In this document: piece by piece, positions 34,123 to 42,137 of the stretch
How the letters are laid out: the number at the start of each line of letters is the position of its first letter
Numbering within the stretch: position 1 is the first letter of the stretch
Assembly: GCF_029433255.1 (NCBI RefSeq)
Contig: NZ_JAQTHU010000001.1
Location: 248,001 to 312,000, forward strand
Reading direction: 5' to 3'
Source of the DNA: Lactobacillus sp. ESL0791
Lineage (GTDB): Bacteria; Bacillota; Bacilli; Lactobacillales; Lactobacillaceae
DNA length: 64,000 nucleotides
Notes under the pieces: generated by a model
Told to the model about the DNA's origin: nothing
What the model saw: the letters and a program-made list of their open reading frames with translations, nothing else
Database searches by the model: none
Translations under genes and position numbers: made by a program

Positions 34123-35106
34123 ATGTTACTTTTAAATAAACAAGATATTGAAAAAAGTTTTACGATGAAGGATGCGATTGCTGCCGATAAAGAGGCCCTA
34201 TCGTTGTATTCCATGGGCGCAGCTTCGGTACCTTTGCGGACAAATATTGATATTCCTAAGTATCATGGACAGAGCCTCTACATGCCGGCCTATGTTGATG
34301 ATAGGCACGGAACGTTAGGCGTAAAAATTGTGTCTGTTTATCCCGAAAATATTAAGCATGGTCTGCCGAGTGTGCCGGCAACAATGGTTGTTTTGAATCC
34401 AGAAACGGGAATTGTTTCCGCTTGTTTGGACGGAACATATTTGACGCAGCTGCGCACTGGAGCCGTTCAAGGAGCTGCTACCGATCTGTTAGCCCGCAAA
34501 GATGCCAAAATTGCTGCACTGATTGGTACTGGCGGCCAGGCCGCTTCACAGTTAGAAGCAATGTTAACGGTTAGAAAAATCGAAGAAGTGCGGATTTTTG
34601 ACATTAATTTTGAACGGGCAACTGAATTTGCTGCTGCCATGGCCAAGAAGTTTGCTGTCAAAGTTTTGGCTAAGAAAACAAGCAAAGAGTGTGTTGAAGG
34701 TGCGGATATTATCACAACGGTAACGACTTCTCGAAAACCAACTTTTGCGGCAGAATGGATTAAACCGGGTGCGCATGTTAACGGGATCGGTGCTTACACG
34801 CCGGAAATGTGTGAGATACCTAAAGAGCTGATCAAGATTGCTAAGCCGATAATCTTTGATATGATGGATGGCGTGCTTGCAGAAGCCGGTGATTTTATTT
34901 CACCGCTGAAGTCTGGCTATGTTGATAAGGCACAGTATACGGGTGAATTAGGTCAGTTGGTTAACGGTGATATTGCAGGCCGCCAAAATGAAGATGACAT
35001 TACAATTTTCAAAACGGTTGGCACTGCTGCGCTGGATATTATGGTTGCCGGTAAGATTGTTGATCAGGCTAAGGCTAAAAAGATTGGTGTAGAATACAAG
35101 TTTTAG
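34123..35106 (+). CDS. Ornithine cyclodeaminase / mu-crystallin family dehydrogenase
   Basis: 327-residue NAD(P)-binding enzyme. K72 in LGVKIVSVYPEN and R113 in LTQLRTGAVQGAATDLLA are the expected substrate and catalytic residues; IAALIGTGGQAASQLEAML (about residues 130-148) is the Rossmann start. Family members are ornithine/lysine cyclodeaminases, alanine dehydrogenases, ketimine reductases and tauropine-type dehydrogenases. No specific one can be chosen. Co-transcribed with the TauE exporter, so it may work on the same compound class. Ribosome site AGGAGAG. Confidence 0.82.
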   Translation: MLLLNKQDIEKSFTMKDAIAADKEALSLYSMGAASVPLRTNIDIPKYHGQSLYMPAYVDDRHGTLGVKIVSVYPENIKHGLPSVPATMVVLNPETGIVSACLDGTYLTQLRTGAVQGAATDLLARKDAKIAALIGTGGQAASQLEAMLTVRKIEEVRIFDINFERATEFAAAMAKKFAVKVLAKKTSKECVEGADIITTVTTSRKPTFAAEWIKPGAHVNGIGAYTPEMCEIPKELIKIAKPIIFDMMDGVLAEAGDFISPLKSGYVDKAQYTGELGQLVNGDIAGRQNEDDITIFKTVGTAALDIMVAGKIVDQAKAKKIGVEYKF

Positions 35107-35178
35107 AACAGTGTAATTATAAAAACATTAAGGTTAACGGATTGTATTTAGTATATATTAGAGCATGATTTATTAAAA

Positions 35179-35215
35179 CAAAATAAGCGTTGGTGATACC
35201 AGCACTTATTTTGTT
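35179..35215. terminator. Hairpin near-identical to the one at 39015
   Basis: AAAATAAGCGTTGG, GATA loop, CCAGCACTTATTTT. It terminates the cyclodeaminase operon or the LysR gene. A near-copy lies at 39015-39050, so the pair brackets the LysR-MFS-flavoprotein block. Confidence 0.78.
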
Positions 35216-35222
35216 ATTTATG

Positions 35223-36134
35223 TTACCACTGCGTTTTGGAAATGTTGATTGCTTGTGCAATGTACTTGTTTATGACATTGATTGCCTTTCTTTTATCTGA
35301 CTTGGTTGAGGAAAGAATACCGTAAGACAACTTTTGCGAGGTACTTAACGGAATGTAACGCAGATCGGAATCATCTTTATTGTATAAAATGCTAGGCACA
35401 ATCCCAATGCCCATCTTTGCTCGAACATAGGCAATTAAAATAGAAGAATCGGTTACTTCTTCAAAGTTAATGTCTTTATTACTACTCCTAATGCTGAATT
35501 TCAAACTTTCAATTGCGGGAAAATTATCATTTCCGTTCCATAAATAAATATTTCTTCCTACAAGATCATCAAAATTGATGCTGCGTTTAATATATAAAGC
35601 ATCACCTTGCAGAACCACGACAGAAAAGCCTTTTTGTAAAATTTCAAAATATTGTGTTTCCGTTTTTTTGCTAATAATGTCTTTTTGCATAATCATGAGG
35701 TCAATTGTCCCATCGCTGATCAGCTTGCTGATGTTATTCTCATGTCCCGGATCAACAAAAGCTGGGACTAATGCCAGTTTAGTTTTGGTATTAATTAACC
35801 GTAGCGCCGTTGGCAGCCACTTCTTCTCAAATGGTAAATCAGTGTAACCCATTTTTATTTTAAGACGCTCGATATTCCGATTTTGCTGAATGCTCTGGAT
35901 TGTATCATTGATTTCTGAAACAGATAATAGCATCTGATTATAAAAAATTTTGCCTTTTTCTGTTAGATAAATTTTGTGGTACCTGCGTTCAAATAGGGTA
36001 ACGTGCAACTCTTTTTCCAGATTTTTGATATTTTTGGATACCGTGGATTGTGAGAGATACATGTTGTTGGCCGATTTGGTGAAATTGAGTGTTTTAGCTA
36101 AAGATAAAAAACAATTTATTTGGGTAGAATTCAT
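35223..36134 (-). CDS. LysR-family regulator
   Basis: 303-residue LysR-type regulator. The N-terminal helix-turn-helix (about residues 1-60) reads MNSTQINCFLSLAKTLNFTKSANNMYLSQSTVSKNIKNLE across two lines of the fold; the effector domain spans about 90-295. The frame opens at 36155, but AAAAGGAAT serves the ATG at 36134. Divergent from the MFS-flavoprotein operon across a 106-base gap, the usual position for an activator of that operon. Confidence 0.86.
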   Translation of the reverse strand: MNSTQINCFLSLAKTLNFTKSANNMYLSQSTVSKNIKNLEKELHVTLFERRYHKIYLTEKGKIFYNQMLLSVSEINDTIQSIQQNRNIERLKIKMGYTDLPFEKKWLPTALRLINTKTKLALVPAFVDPGHENNISKLISDGTIDLMIMQKDIISKKTETQYFEILQKGFSVVVLQGDALYIKRSINFDDLVGRNIYLWNGNDNFPAIESLKFSIRSSNKDINFEEVTDSSILIAYVRAKMGIGIVPSILYNKDDSDLRYIPLSTSQKLSYGILSSTKSDKRKAINVINKYIAQAINISKTQW

Positions 36135-36240
36135 TTTATAATTCCTTTTTGGCATAATGCTATTCGCTATTTAGTTAATCTTACCGCTGTTAACAGTGTA
36201 TTATCAAGATGAATTTAATAATTGAGAATGGAGTTATGTT

Positions 36241-37488
36241 ATGAGTAAGCAAAAAAGGAATATTAGGCCTTGGGTAGTTATGTTCTGCATGGGATTGATT
36301 TCGGCAGCATGTCTTGGCTCAAGCATGGTTTTAATGGGCTCATTTTTGGCCCCATTGAGTCAATCTCTGCATACAGAGATCTCAACGCTGTCTTATTACT
36401 ATACAGTTTTGGTACTGGCGATGGCAGTGATGACACCAAATGTGCCTAAAATCTTGGCTAAGGTTAATAATCGGATATTATTTGCTGTAGCCAGTTTGGC
36501 GGTTGCCGCAAGTCTATTTTTGATGCCGCATTTTACGAACGTTTGGATGTTTTTCTTGATTGCCATTGTCATCGGGGTTGCAATTTCATTTATGTCTTTT
36601 ACCCCTGTGGGAATTTTGCTAGACAATTGGTTTTCTAGGAAAGCTGGCTTTGCAATCGGATTGTGTTGGGCAATAACCTCGGTTTTTCAGGGGATCATGA
36701 GCCCAATTTTATCGGTATTAATTAATAAGTACGGCTGGGAGCAAAGCCTGACTATTTTGGCGATTATTGTAGCTGTATTAAGCATTCCCTGTGCGTTGTT
36801 TGGGGTTGATTTTTCACCCGAACAAGAGGGCCGCAAGCCATATGGCTACGGCGAAGTGCAGGAGCAGGCCCAAGAAGATGAAGAAGTTAAGCAGGTTTCC
36901 AATAATGAATTATTCAAGTCAGCCACATTTTGGTTATTGCTGGCAATTGTCATTTTGTTACAGTTTCCGGCAGTTTTGAATCAAATGTTTCCAACTTATG
37001 CTGCAACTACTGGGTTTAATGCTGCGGTTGGCGGTTTTATGGTTACCGCCGCAATGCTATTTGATATTTTCTTGAACCCGCTAGTAGGATCCACCTGTGA
37101 TAAGTACGGTGCTGAAAAGGCAAGCTTGGTCTGGATGGCAATTTCTGTTGTTTCTTATGTTTTATTAATTGTTGCAACTAATACTCATTCAGCTAATTTG
37201 GCAATTTTTAGTGCAGGGGTTAATGATATCTTCTATGTTTATTTAGGAACGGGCATTACGACTATTGCTACGGCTGTTTTGGGTAAACGTGCCTTTGCCA
37301 AAGGTTTTTCTTATGTTAATTCAATTGCATTTTTGATCGGGGCCTTTGCAATGCCTGTAAATAATATGATTGCTGAAAAGTTTGGCGGTTTTAATGCGGT
37401 TTATATCTTTTTTGCGGTTATTACGGTTTTAATTATTGTTTTGATAGTGGTAATTTCCAAGCATCATTTTGAAGTAAAGAGTAATTAG
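36241..37488 (+). CDS. MFS transporter, OFA (oxalate/formate antiporter)-like
   Basis: 415-residue 12-helix major facilitator. The N-terminus RPWVVMFCMGLISAACLGSSMVLMGSF and GFAIGLCWAITSVFQGIMSPILS resemble the OFA group that exchanges carboxylates. The central loop (about residues 195-225) is acidic and hydrophilic. First gene of an operon with an FAD-dependent reductase 10 bases downstream; a carboxylate electron acceptor taken up here and reduced by that enzyme is a plausible pairing. Ribosome site GGAG. Confidence 0.78.
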   Translation: MSKQKRNIRPWVVMFCMGLISAACLGSSMVLMGSFLAPLSQSLHTEISTLSYYYTVLVLAMAVMTPNVPKILAKVNNRILFAVASLAVAASLFLMPHFTNVWMFFLIAIVIGVAISFMSFTPVGILLDNWFSRKAGFAIGLCWAITSVFQGIMSPILSVLINKYGWEQSLTILAIIVAVLSIPCALFGVDFSPEQEGRKPYGYGEVQEQAQEDEEVKQVSNNELFKSATFWLLLAIVILLQFPAVLNQMFPTYAATTGFNAAVGGFMVTAAMLFDIFLNPLVGSTCDKYGAEKASLVWMAISVVSYVLLIVATNTHSANLAIFSAGVNDIFYVYLGTGITTIATAVLGKRAFAKGFSYVNSIAFLIGAFAMPVNNMIAEKFGGFNAVYIFFAVITVLIIVLIVVISKHHFEVKSN

Positions 37489-37498
37489 GGGGAACGTA

Positions 37499-39004
37499 AT
37501 GAAAAATAACGAGTATGAAGTGATTGTTGTTGGTGCAAGCAATGCCGGTGGAATGGCCGCTGCTGCTGCTGCTGAAAAAGGCGCCAAGGTATTAGTGATT
37601 GACAAGGCTGGAAGTGCAGGCTATTTATACCGTGAGACAATTGCGGCTCTTCATAGCAAGGCGCAAACAAAGGCTGGGGTTAGCGTTGACCGTAATGAGC
37701 TGGTTAATTTTTTGTCAACGTTTAATCAGGGCAATGTTGATCAAAACCTGTTAAATATTTGGGCTGATAATAGTTCGGAGATGATGGACTGGCTTGATGA
37801 TGAAATCTTACGTCCTCATGGTGCTTATATTCAAGCTACCCCAGATGCTTATTATGAGACTGAGCGCAATCGGGCTTTTCCTACAGGAAATGAAGTGACG
37901 GCACCGGATGGCAAATATTGGCAAATGGGCTATGGTGATTGGGTAATTGCCAAGGCCGAGGAACTTGGCGCCGAATTTGCCTGGCGGACTAAGTTAGAGA
38001 AGCTAATTGTTGAAAATGGCCGGGTTGTTGGTGTTAATGTTAAAGATGTGAAGACCAATAAGATGACGACCGTTAAGGCAACAAAGGGTGTTATTTTGTG
38101 TACTGGCGGTTACGGTTCCAATAAAGCGTTGATGCAAAAATGGAATCCGTTAGGCCTAAAGACGAATGTTTACACTGACAGTCAAAGAGATGATGGTTCG
38201 GGAATTGTGGCAGCAATGGAAGTTGGCGCTGCCAAAGATGAGGAACCGGCATCAATCGTGTTTAACCGTGGTGCTGTGCCGACGGCTACTAACACAGATG
38301 ATTTCTATGAGGTTGACCTGACACCGCCGGATGATCCTGGCTATTTGTGGCTTGGCTCATACCCAATGCTGAAAGTAAATCTTAATGGTGAACGGTTCTT
38401 TAATGAAAGTGCCCCGTACCAGTTCCAGATGAATGCCGCTTCCAAGCAGCCGGGTTATCTGAGTGCGATGATTTGGACTGAAAAGACGATGTCCGATGAA
38501 AATCTCAGGAAGTACCATACTCTTGGGTGCTCACGCTTAGGCTTTCCGGGAATTTTCACCGGTGATGAGGCGCGCAAGGAAGTCAATGATCGCTTAAGCG
38601 AAGGTTTGGTGCAAAAAGCCGATACAATTAAGGAACTTGCCGAAAAGCTGGGCCTGCCTGTTGTAAACTTACAAAATAGTGTAACACGGTATAACGAAAT
38701 GGTTGCAGCTGATAAAGACGATGATTTCGGTAAGGAAAGTTATCGTTTAGAGCCAGTTACAGAGGCTCCGTATTATGGAGCAATTGTTGGTGGCCGGCTG
38801 CTTGCGACACTTGATGGTTTACGTGTAAACAGCAAGATGCAGGTGCTTAATAAGCAAGGGGAGGTAATTGCTGGCCTGTATGCCGCAGGAAATTGTTCTG
38901 GTGGCTTCTTCTGGGGATCATATCCGGATCATGTGCCGGGCTTAACAGCTAGTCATGCCCTGACCTTTGGCCGGTTAGCTGGGAAGTATATTGCAGAAGC
39001 TTAA
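37499..39004 (+). CDS. FAD-dependent fumarate reductase / succinate dehydrogenase-like flavoprotein
   Basis: 501-residue flavoprotein of the FAD-binding 2 family (fumarate reductase, urocanate reductase, 3-oxosteroid dehydrogenase). The N-terminal dinucleotide motif is VIVVGASNAGGMAAAAAAEKG (about residues 9-29). KGVILCTGGYG (about 199-209) and LRVNSKMQVLNKQGEVIAGLYAAGN (about 440-465) complete the FAD site. There is no heme domain or FMN-binding extension and no signal peptide, so it is cytoplasmic and needs a separate electron donor. The substrate is unknown; the OFA-type transporter ahead suggests an unsaturated or keto carboxylate. Confidence 0.82.
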   Translation: MKNNEYEVIVVGASNAGGMAAAAAAEKGAKVLVIDKAGSAGYLYRETIAALHSKAQTKAGVSVDRNELVNFLSTFNQGNVDQNLLNIWADNSSEMMDWLDDEILRPHGAYIQATPDAYYETERNRAFPTGNEVTAPDGKYWQMGYGDWVIAKAEELGAEFAWRTKLEKLIVENGRVVGVNVKDVKTNKMTTVKATKGVILCTGGYGSNKALMQKWNPLGLKTNVYTDSQRDDGSGIVAAMEVGAAKDEEPASIVFNRGAVPTATNTDDFYEVDLTPPDDPGYLWLGSYPMLKVNLNGERFFNESAPYQFQMNAASKQPGYLSAMIWTEKTMSDENLRKYHTLGCSRLGFPGIFTGDEARKEVNDRLSEGLVQKADTIKELAEKLGLPVVNLQNSVTRYNEMVAADKDDDFGKESYRLEPVTEAPYYGAIVGGRLLATLDGLRVNSKMQVLNKQGEVIAGLYAAGNCSGGFFWGSYPDHVPGLTASHALTFGRLAGKYIAEA

Positions 39005-39014
39005 TGATTAAGAC

Positions 39015-39050
39015 AAAAATAAGCGTTGGTGATGCCGACGCTTATTTTTT
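39015..39050 (+). terminator. Terminator of the flavoprotein operon
   Basis: AATAAGCGTTGG / CCGACGCTTATT stem with TTTTTT. A near-copy of the hairpin at 35179-35215. Confidence 0.87.
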
Positions 39051-39118
39051 ATCTTTAGTTTTATAAATATTAGCTTTATCCAAGTTTATATCTAGTATAG
39101 CCAAGCTTTTTTGCCCGT

Positions 39119-39153
39119 AAAAAGACCATGCTTTTCACAACATGGCCTTTTTG
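39119..39153. terminator. Terminator of the acylase gene
   Basis: GACCATG / CATGGCC stem around a 10-base loop with A and T runs on either side. On the minus strand it follows the acylase. Confidence 0.78.
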
Positions 39154-39189
39154 GTGGATAGATTCTTTACGCTTTATTTTTTAAAAATT

Positions 39190-40197
39190 TTAATTTTGGT
39201 ATTCAATATCTTCTTGCGGATTAACCTTGAATTCACGGTAATCCGTTTCTTTTTCTAGTTCTGGTGTCAACCGGACACATCTGATACGCTGGTTGCCGTA
39301 AGTTGAGTAGTAATAGCTTCTTGATTCGGCACACATATAAGCTTGGTAACAAGTGTAATCGAAAGTTTTATCTGGCGTAACCACAATTCCGCGCGGGATG
39401 CTGACCGATTCCAAAATGTGGTGGGCAAGACTCACACCGGCAATTTCGTCTTTTGCTTGCTCAACATTGTTCTTCATGAAAGCGGTTCTGACAAAACGTG
39501 ATACCGGTGTATAGTCACCCGGCAGGCCGAAAGTTCCTGATCCTTGACTGAAGGGTGTTAAGGTTTTGCCTAAGAATTCGACATCATCATGCTGCTTCGG
39601 AGTAACACATAAATAATTACGCAAATTAGTTTCGTGCCAGTGATAGTCAGGACTGTTGGTCATGACGCCGACGGAATTTTTGATGATGTGCACGCCGTCT
39701 TCCTGTGGTTCAACAATCACGCTTGCACCAGAAGCATCGGAAAAAATGAAGTGCAGCGGTGAAACGACCTTCAGCGACGGACTAGCTTCATTAACAATTG
39801 TGATTTGTTTTGTAAATAATTCTTCAATTTCGGCTAACGATTCGGCTTGAGCCAAAATTACGGAGATGATTTTATCAGGTGAAACGGCAACGGTTCCGGC
39901 CTCTGCCTTTTCGTGGTAACTTGCATAGCGTGGGAAATACAGAGTAGCACCCATCACACCTGCATCGTTGACACCGTCAAAAGTAACGGGGGCGTTGTCG
40001 GTATCCTGAATAACGCCTAAGCCAATAAAGGCGTGCTTGCTGGTAATTTCTTGCGCATCATTATACGAAACTGCAAAAGTCTTGTTCTTTGGTGTGAAGA
40101 CGACTTGTTCGGCCATCTCCATCATAAAGTCCATTGTTCGTGACAAAAAATGTTTTTTGTCTTTTGTTTCCATTGTAAAACTGCTACAGCCAATCAT
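39190..40197 (-). CDS. Penicillin V acylase-type linear amide C-N hydrolase
   Basis: 335-residue Ntn hydrolase of the choloylglycine hydrolase family, which cleaves linear amides (penicillin V, acyl-homoserine lactones or bile-salt conjugates). The N-terminus MIGCSSFTMETKDKKHF puts the nucleophile at C4. Removal of Met-Ile-Gly would expose it, as in the three-residue propeptide of Bacillus sphaericus penicillin V acylase. R20, D23 (SRTMDF), the tyrosine in GATLYFPRYA, N in GVMTNSPDYHWH and R in SRFVRTAF are the other expected site residues. The tyrosine, rather than asparagine, favours penicillin V acylase over bile salt hydrolase. The frame opens six codons upstream; the GGAGG site fits the ATG at 40197. 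Confidence 0.85.
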   Translation of the reverse strand: MIGCSSFTMETKDKKHFLSRTMDFMMEMAEQVVFTPKNKTFAVSYNDAQEITSKHAFIGLGVIQDTDNAPVTFDGVNDAGVMGATLYFPRYASYHEKAEAGTVAVSPDKIISVILAQAESLAEIEELFTKQITIVNEASPSLKVVSPLHFIFSDASGASVIVEPQEDGVHIIKNSVGVMTNSPDYHWHETNLRNYLCVTPKQHDDVEFLGKTLTPFSQGSGTFGLPGDYTPVSRFVRTAFMKNNVEQAKDEIAGVSLAHHILESVSIPRGIVVTPDKTFDYTCYQAYMCAESRSYYYSTYGNQRIRCVRLTPELEKETDYREFKVNPQEDIEYQN

Positions 40198-40283
40198 CTT
40201 GAAACCTCCATTCATTCAAATGATTTTAATATGATAAAGAAAGTATACGGGCTTTAGAAATTTAATTCAAGCTTTTATTAATT

Positions 40284-40718
40284 TTATCTTAATTTCTTGA
40301 AAAAGCGTTTTTGCTTTTTGGTGCATGTATAACCGATTTTTTCGTAAAAACGGTGAGCACCCGTGCGTTCCTCACCTGAGTTTAACCTGACGCTGTCGAC
40401 GCCTAGACTTTTTGCCTTTTCTTCAATTTGAGTCATCAATTGGCTGCCGATGCCTTTTTGCTGCGCATCTTTAGCAACAGCCAGAGCGAGAATATCAAAC
40501 ATTGGTGAAAAATATGTTTCTAAGAAAAGCTCGGCATGCACGTAGCCTTCAACTTGGCTAGTTTGATCATTTACGTAAACCAGCAGGTAGTGGGTAGACG
40601 CATTTAAAATCTGCTTGAGGCTGCCCTCGGTTTTATCAACCGGATAGTCGTAGCTAAGCTCCTCCTGATTAATTTTTTGGATAGCAGGACAGTCTGCAAT
40701 TGTTGCGGTTCTGATCAT
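40284..40718 (-). CDS. GNAT-family N-acetyltransferase
   Basis: 144-residue acetyl-CoA-dependent transferase. The GNAT core is LALAVAKDAQQKGIGSQLMTQIEEKAKSLG (motif A with the Q/R-x-x-G-x-G/A loop, about residues 76-105), followed by RTGAHRFYEKIGY. AAGAAGG precedes the ATG at 40718; the longer frame from 40742 lacks a site. Substrate unknown. Separate from the divergent ABC operon, whose leader begins about 110 bases away. Confidence 0.83.
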   Translation of the reverse strand: MIRTATIADCPAIQKINQEELSYDYPVDKTEGSLKQILNASTHYLLVYVNDQTSQVEGYVHAELFLETYFSPMFDILALAVAKDAQQKGIGSQLMTQIEEKAKSLGVDSVRLNSGEERTGAHRFYEKIGYTCTKKQKRFFKKLR

Positions 40719-40823
40719 GATTAACCTTCTTAAATTAAGCAACTAACATTTTATTTTTGATAATTTTATCTTTGTCTTTTGAACGTTTCAAGCCTTTGCT
40801 GGTTAAAATTTTTAAATTTGTGC

Positions 40824-40852
40824 TTGACATTAATTAAAAATGATATTAAAGT
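40824..40852 (+). promoter_or_regulatory. Promoter of the leader-ABC transporter operon
   Basis: TTGACA at 40824-40829, 17-base spacer, TAAAGT at 40847-40852. Transcription would begin about 30 bases before the leader peptide. Confidence 0.7.
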
Positions 40853-40887
40853 AAGACAAATGAAATTTAGTTAAAGAAAGGAAAATT

Positions 40888-40941
40888 ATGATGCAATCGT
40901 TAAACTTACTAAATTTAACTTGGCAAAGCCAGCATGATTGA
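40888..40941 (+). CDS. Candidate leader peptide of the ABC transporter operon
   Basis: 17-codon reading frame MMQSLNLLNLTWQSQHD with AAAGGAA six bases ahead of the ATG. One tryptophan codon sits at position 12. It opens a 245-base leader that ends in an intrinsic terminator. Its Trp-codon stretch GGCAAAGCCAG (40922-40932) can pair with CTGGTTTGCC, the 3' arm of that terminator, with one bulge. This suggests translation-dependent attenuation; not tested. Confidence 0.5.
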   Translation: MMQSLNLLNLTWQSQHD

Positions 40942-40958
40942 TCGTAATCTTGTCATTG

Positions 40959-41092
40959 ACGGATACGATCTGGCAAACAGTTTGTGTCCGTGCTGACTAC
41001 TTTTTTCATTGACAAAGTTTGTTTGCATGGAAAACATGCAGCAGGCTTTGCGTCTAATTGGGCAGACCAGAGTTCGCTGGTTTGCCTTTTTT
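40959..41092 (+). promoter_or_regulatory. Attenuator: leader hairpins and terminator
   Basis: Hairpin 1 is ACGGATAC / GTGTCCGT (40959-40966 and 40984-40991). Hairpin 2 is about GCATG / CATGC (near 41024-41040). A strong terminator follows at 41061-41092: GGCAGACCAG / CTGGTTTGCC with a TTTTTT tail. GGCAAAC inside hairpin 1 (40972-40978) is complementary to the terminator 3' arm GTTTGCC (41080-41086), so hairpin 1 and the terminator could exclude one another. No T-box motif (AGGGTGGNACCGCG) is present. Confidence 0.6.
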
Positions 41093-41132
41093 GTTGCAGC
41101 TTAGCCCAAAAATATTTTTTAAGGAGAGAAAA

Positions 41133-42137
41133 ATGAAACGAATGATCGCGTTTATTAGCGCAATTGTTGCATTTTTGGGTTTTGCTTTGTTCACTGAGCA
41201 CCCGCAAAACGACAATCAACAGACGCAGAAGGAAAAAGTTGTTCGGGTGGGAATTTTGCAACTAATTACTCACCCTGCTTTAGACCAAATTCATCAGGGA
41301 GTAGTTGATGGACTTAAAGAAGGGGGCTTTACTGAGGGCAAAAATCTGAAAATTGATTTTTTAAATGCCCAAGGCGACCAGAGCAACCTGAAGACAATGT
41401 CGCAGCAGCTGGCAAATAAGGACAAATTACTGGTGGGGATTGCAACTCCTGCAGCACAGTCACTTGTTAACAGTGCAACGAAAACCACACCGGTAATTTT
41501 AGCGGGAATTTCCACACCGGCAACCAGCGGTCTGGTTAAAACCGAGCAACGACCGGGGGCCAATGTCACCGGTTCGTCGGGCATCAATCCGGTGGAAAAA
41601 CAATTGGCACTAATTCGGCTGGTAATGCCCCATGCCAAGAAGATCGGGATTATTTATACCTCATCGGATCATGGTGGGCAGGCTAATGCCCGTGCCTTTT
41701 ATCAAGTGGTGAAAAAGGCGGGTTTGACTCCCAAAATGTATACAATTTCCAATACCAACGACTTGCAGCAGGTTGCCAGCCAGATGGTGACGCAAGTAGA
41801 TGCCGTTTACGCCCCGCAAGACAATAATGTGGCGTCGGCAATGAAAACCTTGGCTAATGTTGCCAATAAAGAAAATATTCCCGTTTTCCCTTGTGCAGAA
41901 ACGATGGTTCCTGATGGCGGCTTAGCCTCTTATGCGATTAACCAGCGTGAACAGGGCCGGATTGCCGGTATCATGGCGGCCAATGTTTTGAGGGGGAGAA
42001 AAACGGCAACTTATCCGGTGGAACATGTCACGAAAGGTTACTACATCGTGAATCTGCAAGAAATGCGGAAATTGCACATCAAGATTCCGCGGCAGATTAT
42101 GCAACAGGCAGAAAAAAGCGGGAGGATCATCAAATGA
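41133..42137 (+). CDS. ABC transporter substrate-binding protein, TrpX/PF04392 type
   Basis: 334-residue binding protein of the TrpX-like family, which serves aromatic amino acids such as tryptophan. VVRVGILQLITHPALDQIHQGVVDGLKE, GIATPAAQSL and YTSSDHGG are typical. The N-terminus MKRMIAFISAIVAFLGFALF is a single hydrophobic anchor without a lipobox cysteine, so it is likely tethered by an uncleaved helix. ATG at 41133 with AAGGAGAG; the longer frame is leader. First structural gene after an attenuator. It overlaps the permease by 4 bases. Confidence 0.83.
   Translation: MKRMIAFISAIVAFLGFALFTEHPQNDNQQTQKEKVVRVGILQLITHPALDQIHQGVVDGLKEGGFTEGKNLKIDFLNAQGDQSNLKTMSQQLANKDKLLVGIATPAAQSLVNSATKTTPVILAGISTPATSGLVKTEQRPGANVTGSSGINPVEKQLALIRLVMPHAKKIGIIYTSSDHGGQANARAFYQVVKKAGLTPKMYTISNTNDLQQVASQMVTQVDAVYAPQDNNVASAMKTLANVANKENIPVFPCAETMVPDGGLASYAINQREQGRIAGIMAANVLRGRKTATYPVEHVTKGYYIVNLQEMRKLHIKIPRQIMQQAEKSGRIIK

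Noticed and set aside
40888..41096. Trp T-box ahead of the ABC transporter
   Set aside because: The T-box sequence is absent; the leader instead has a small reading frame and mutually exclusive hairpins.
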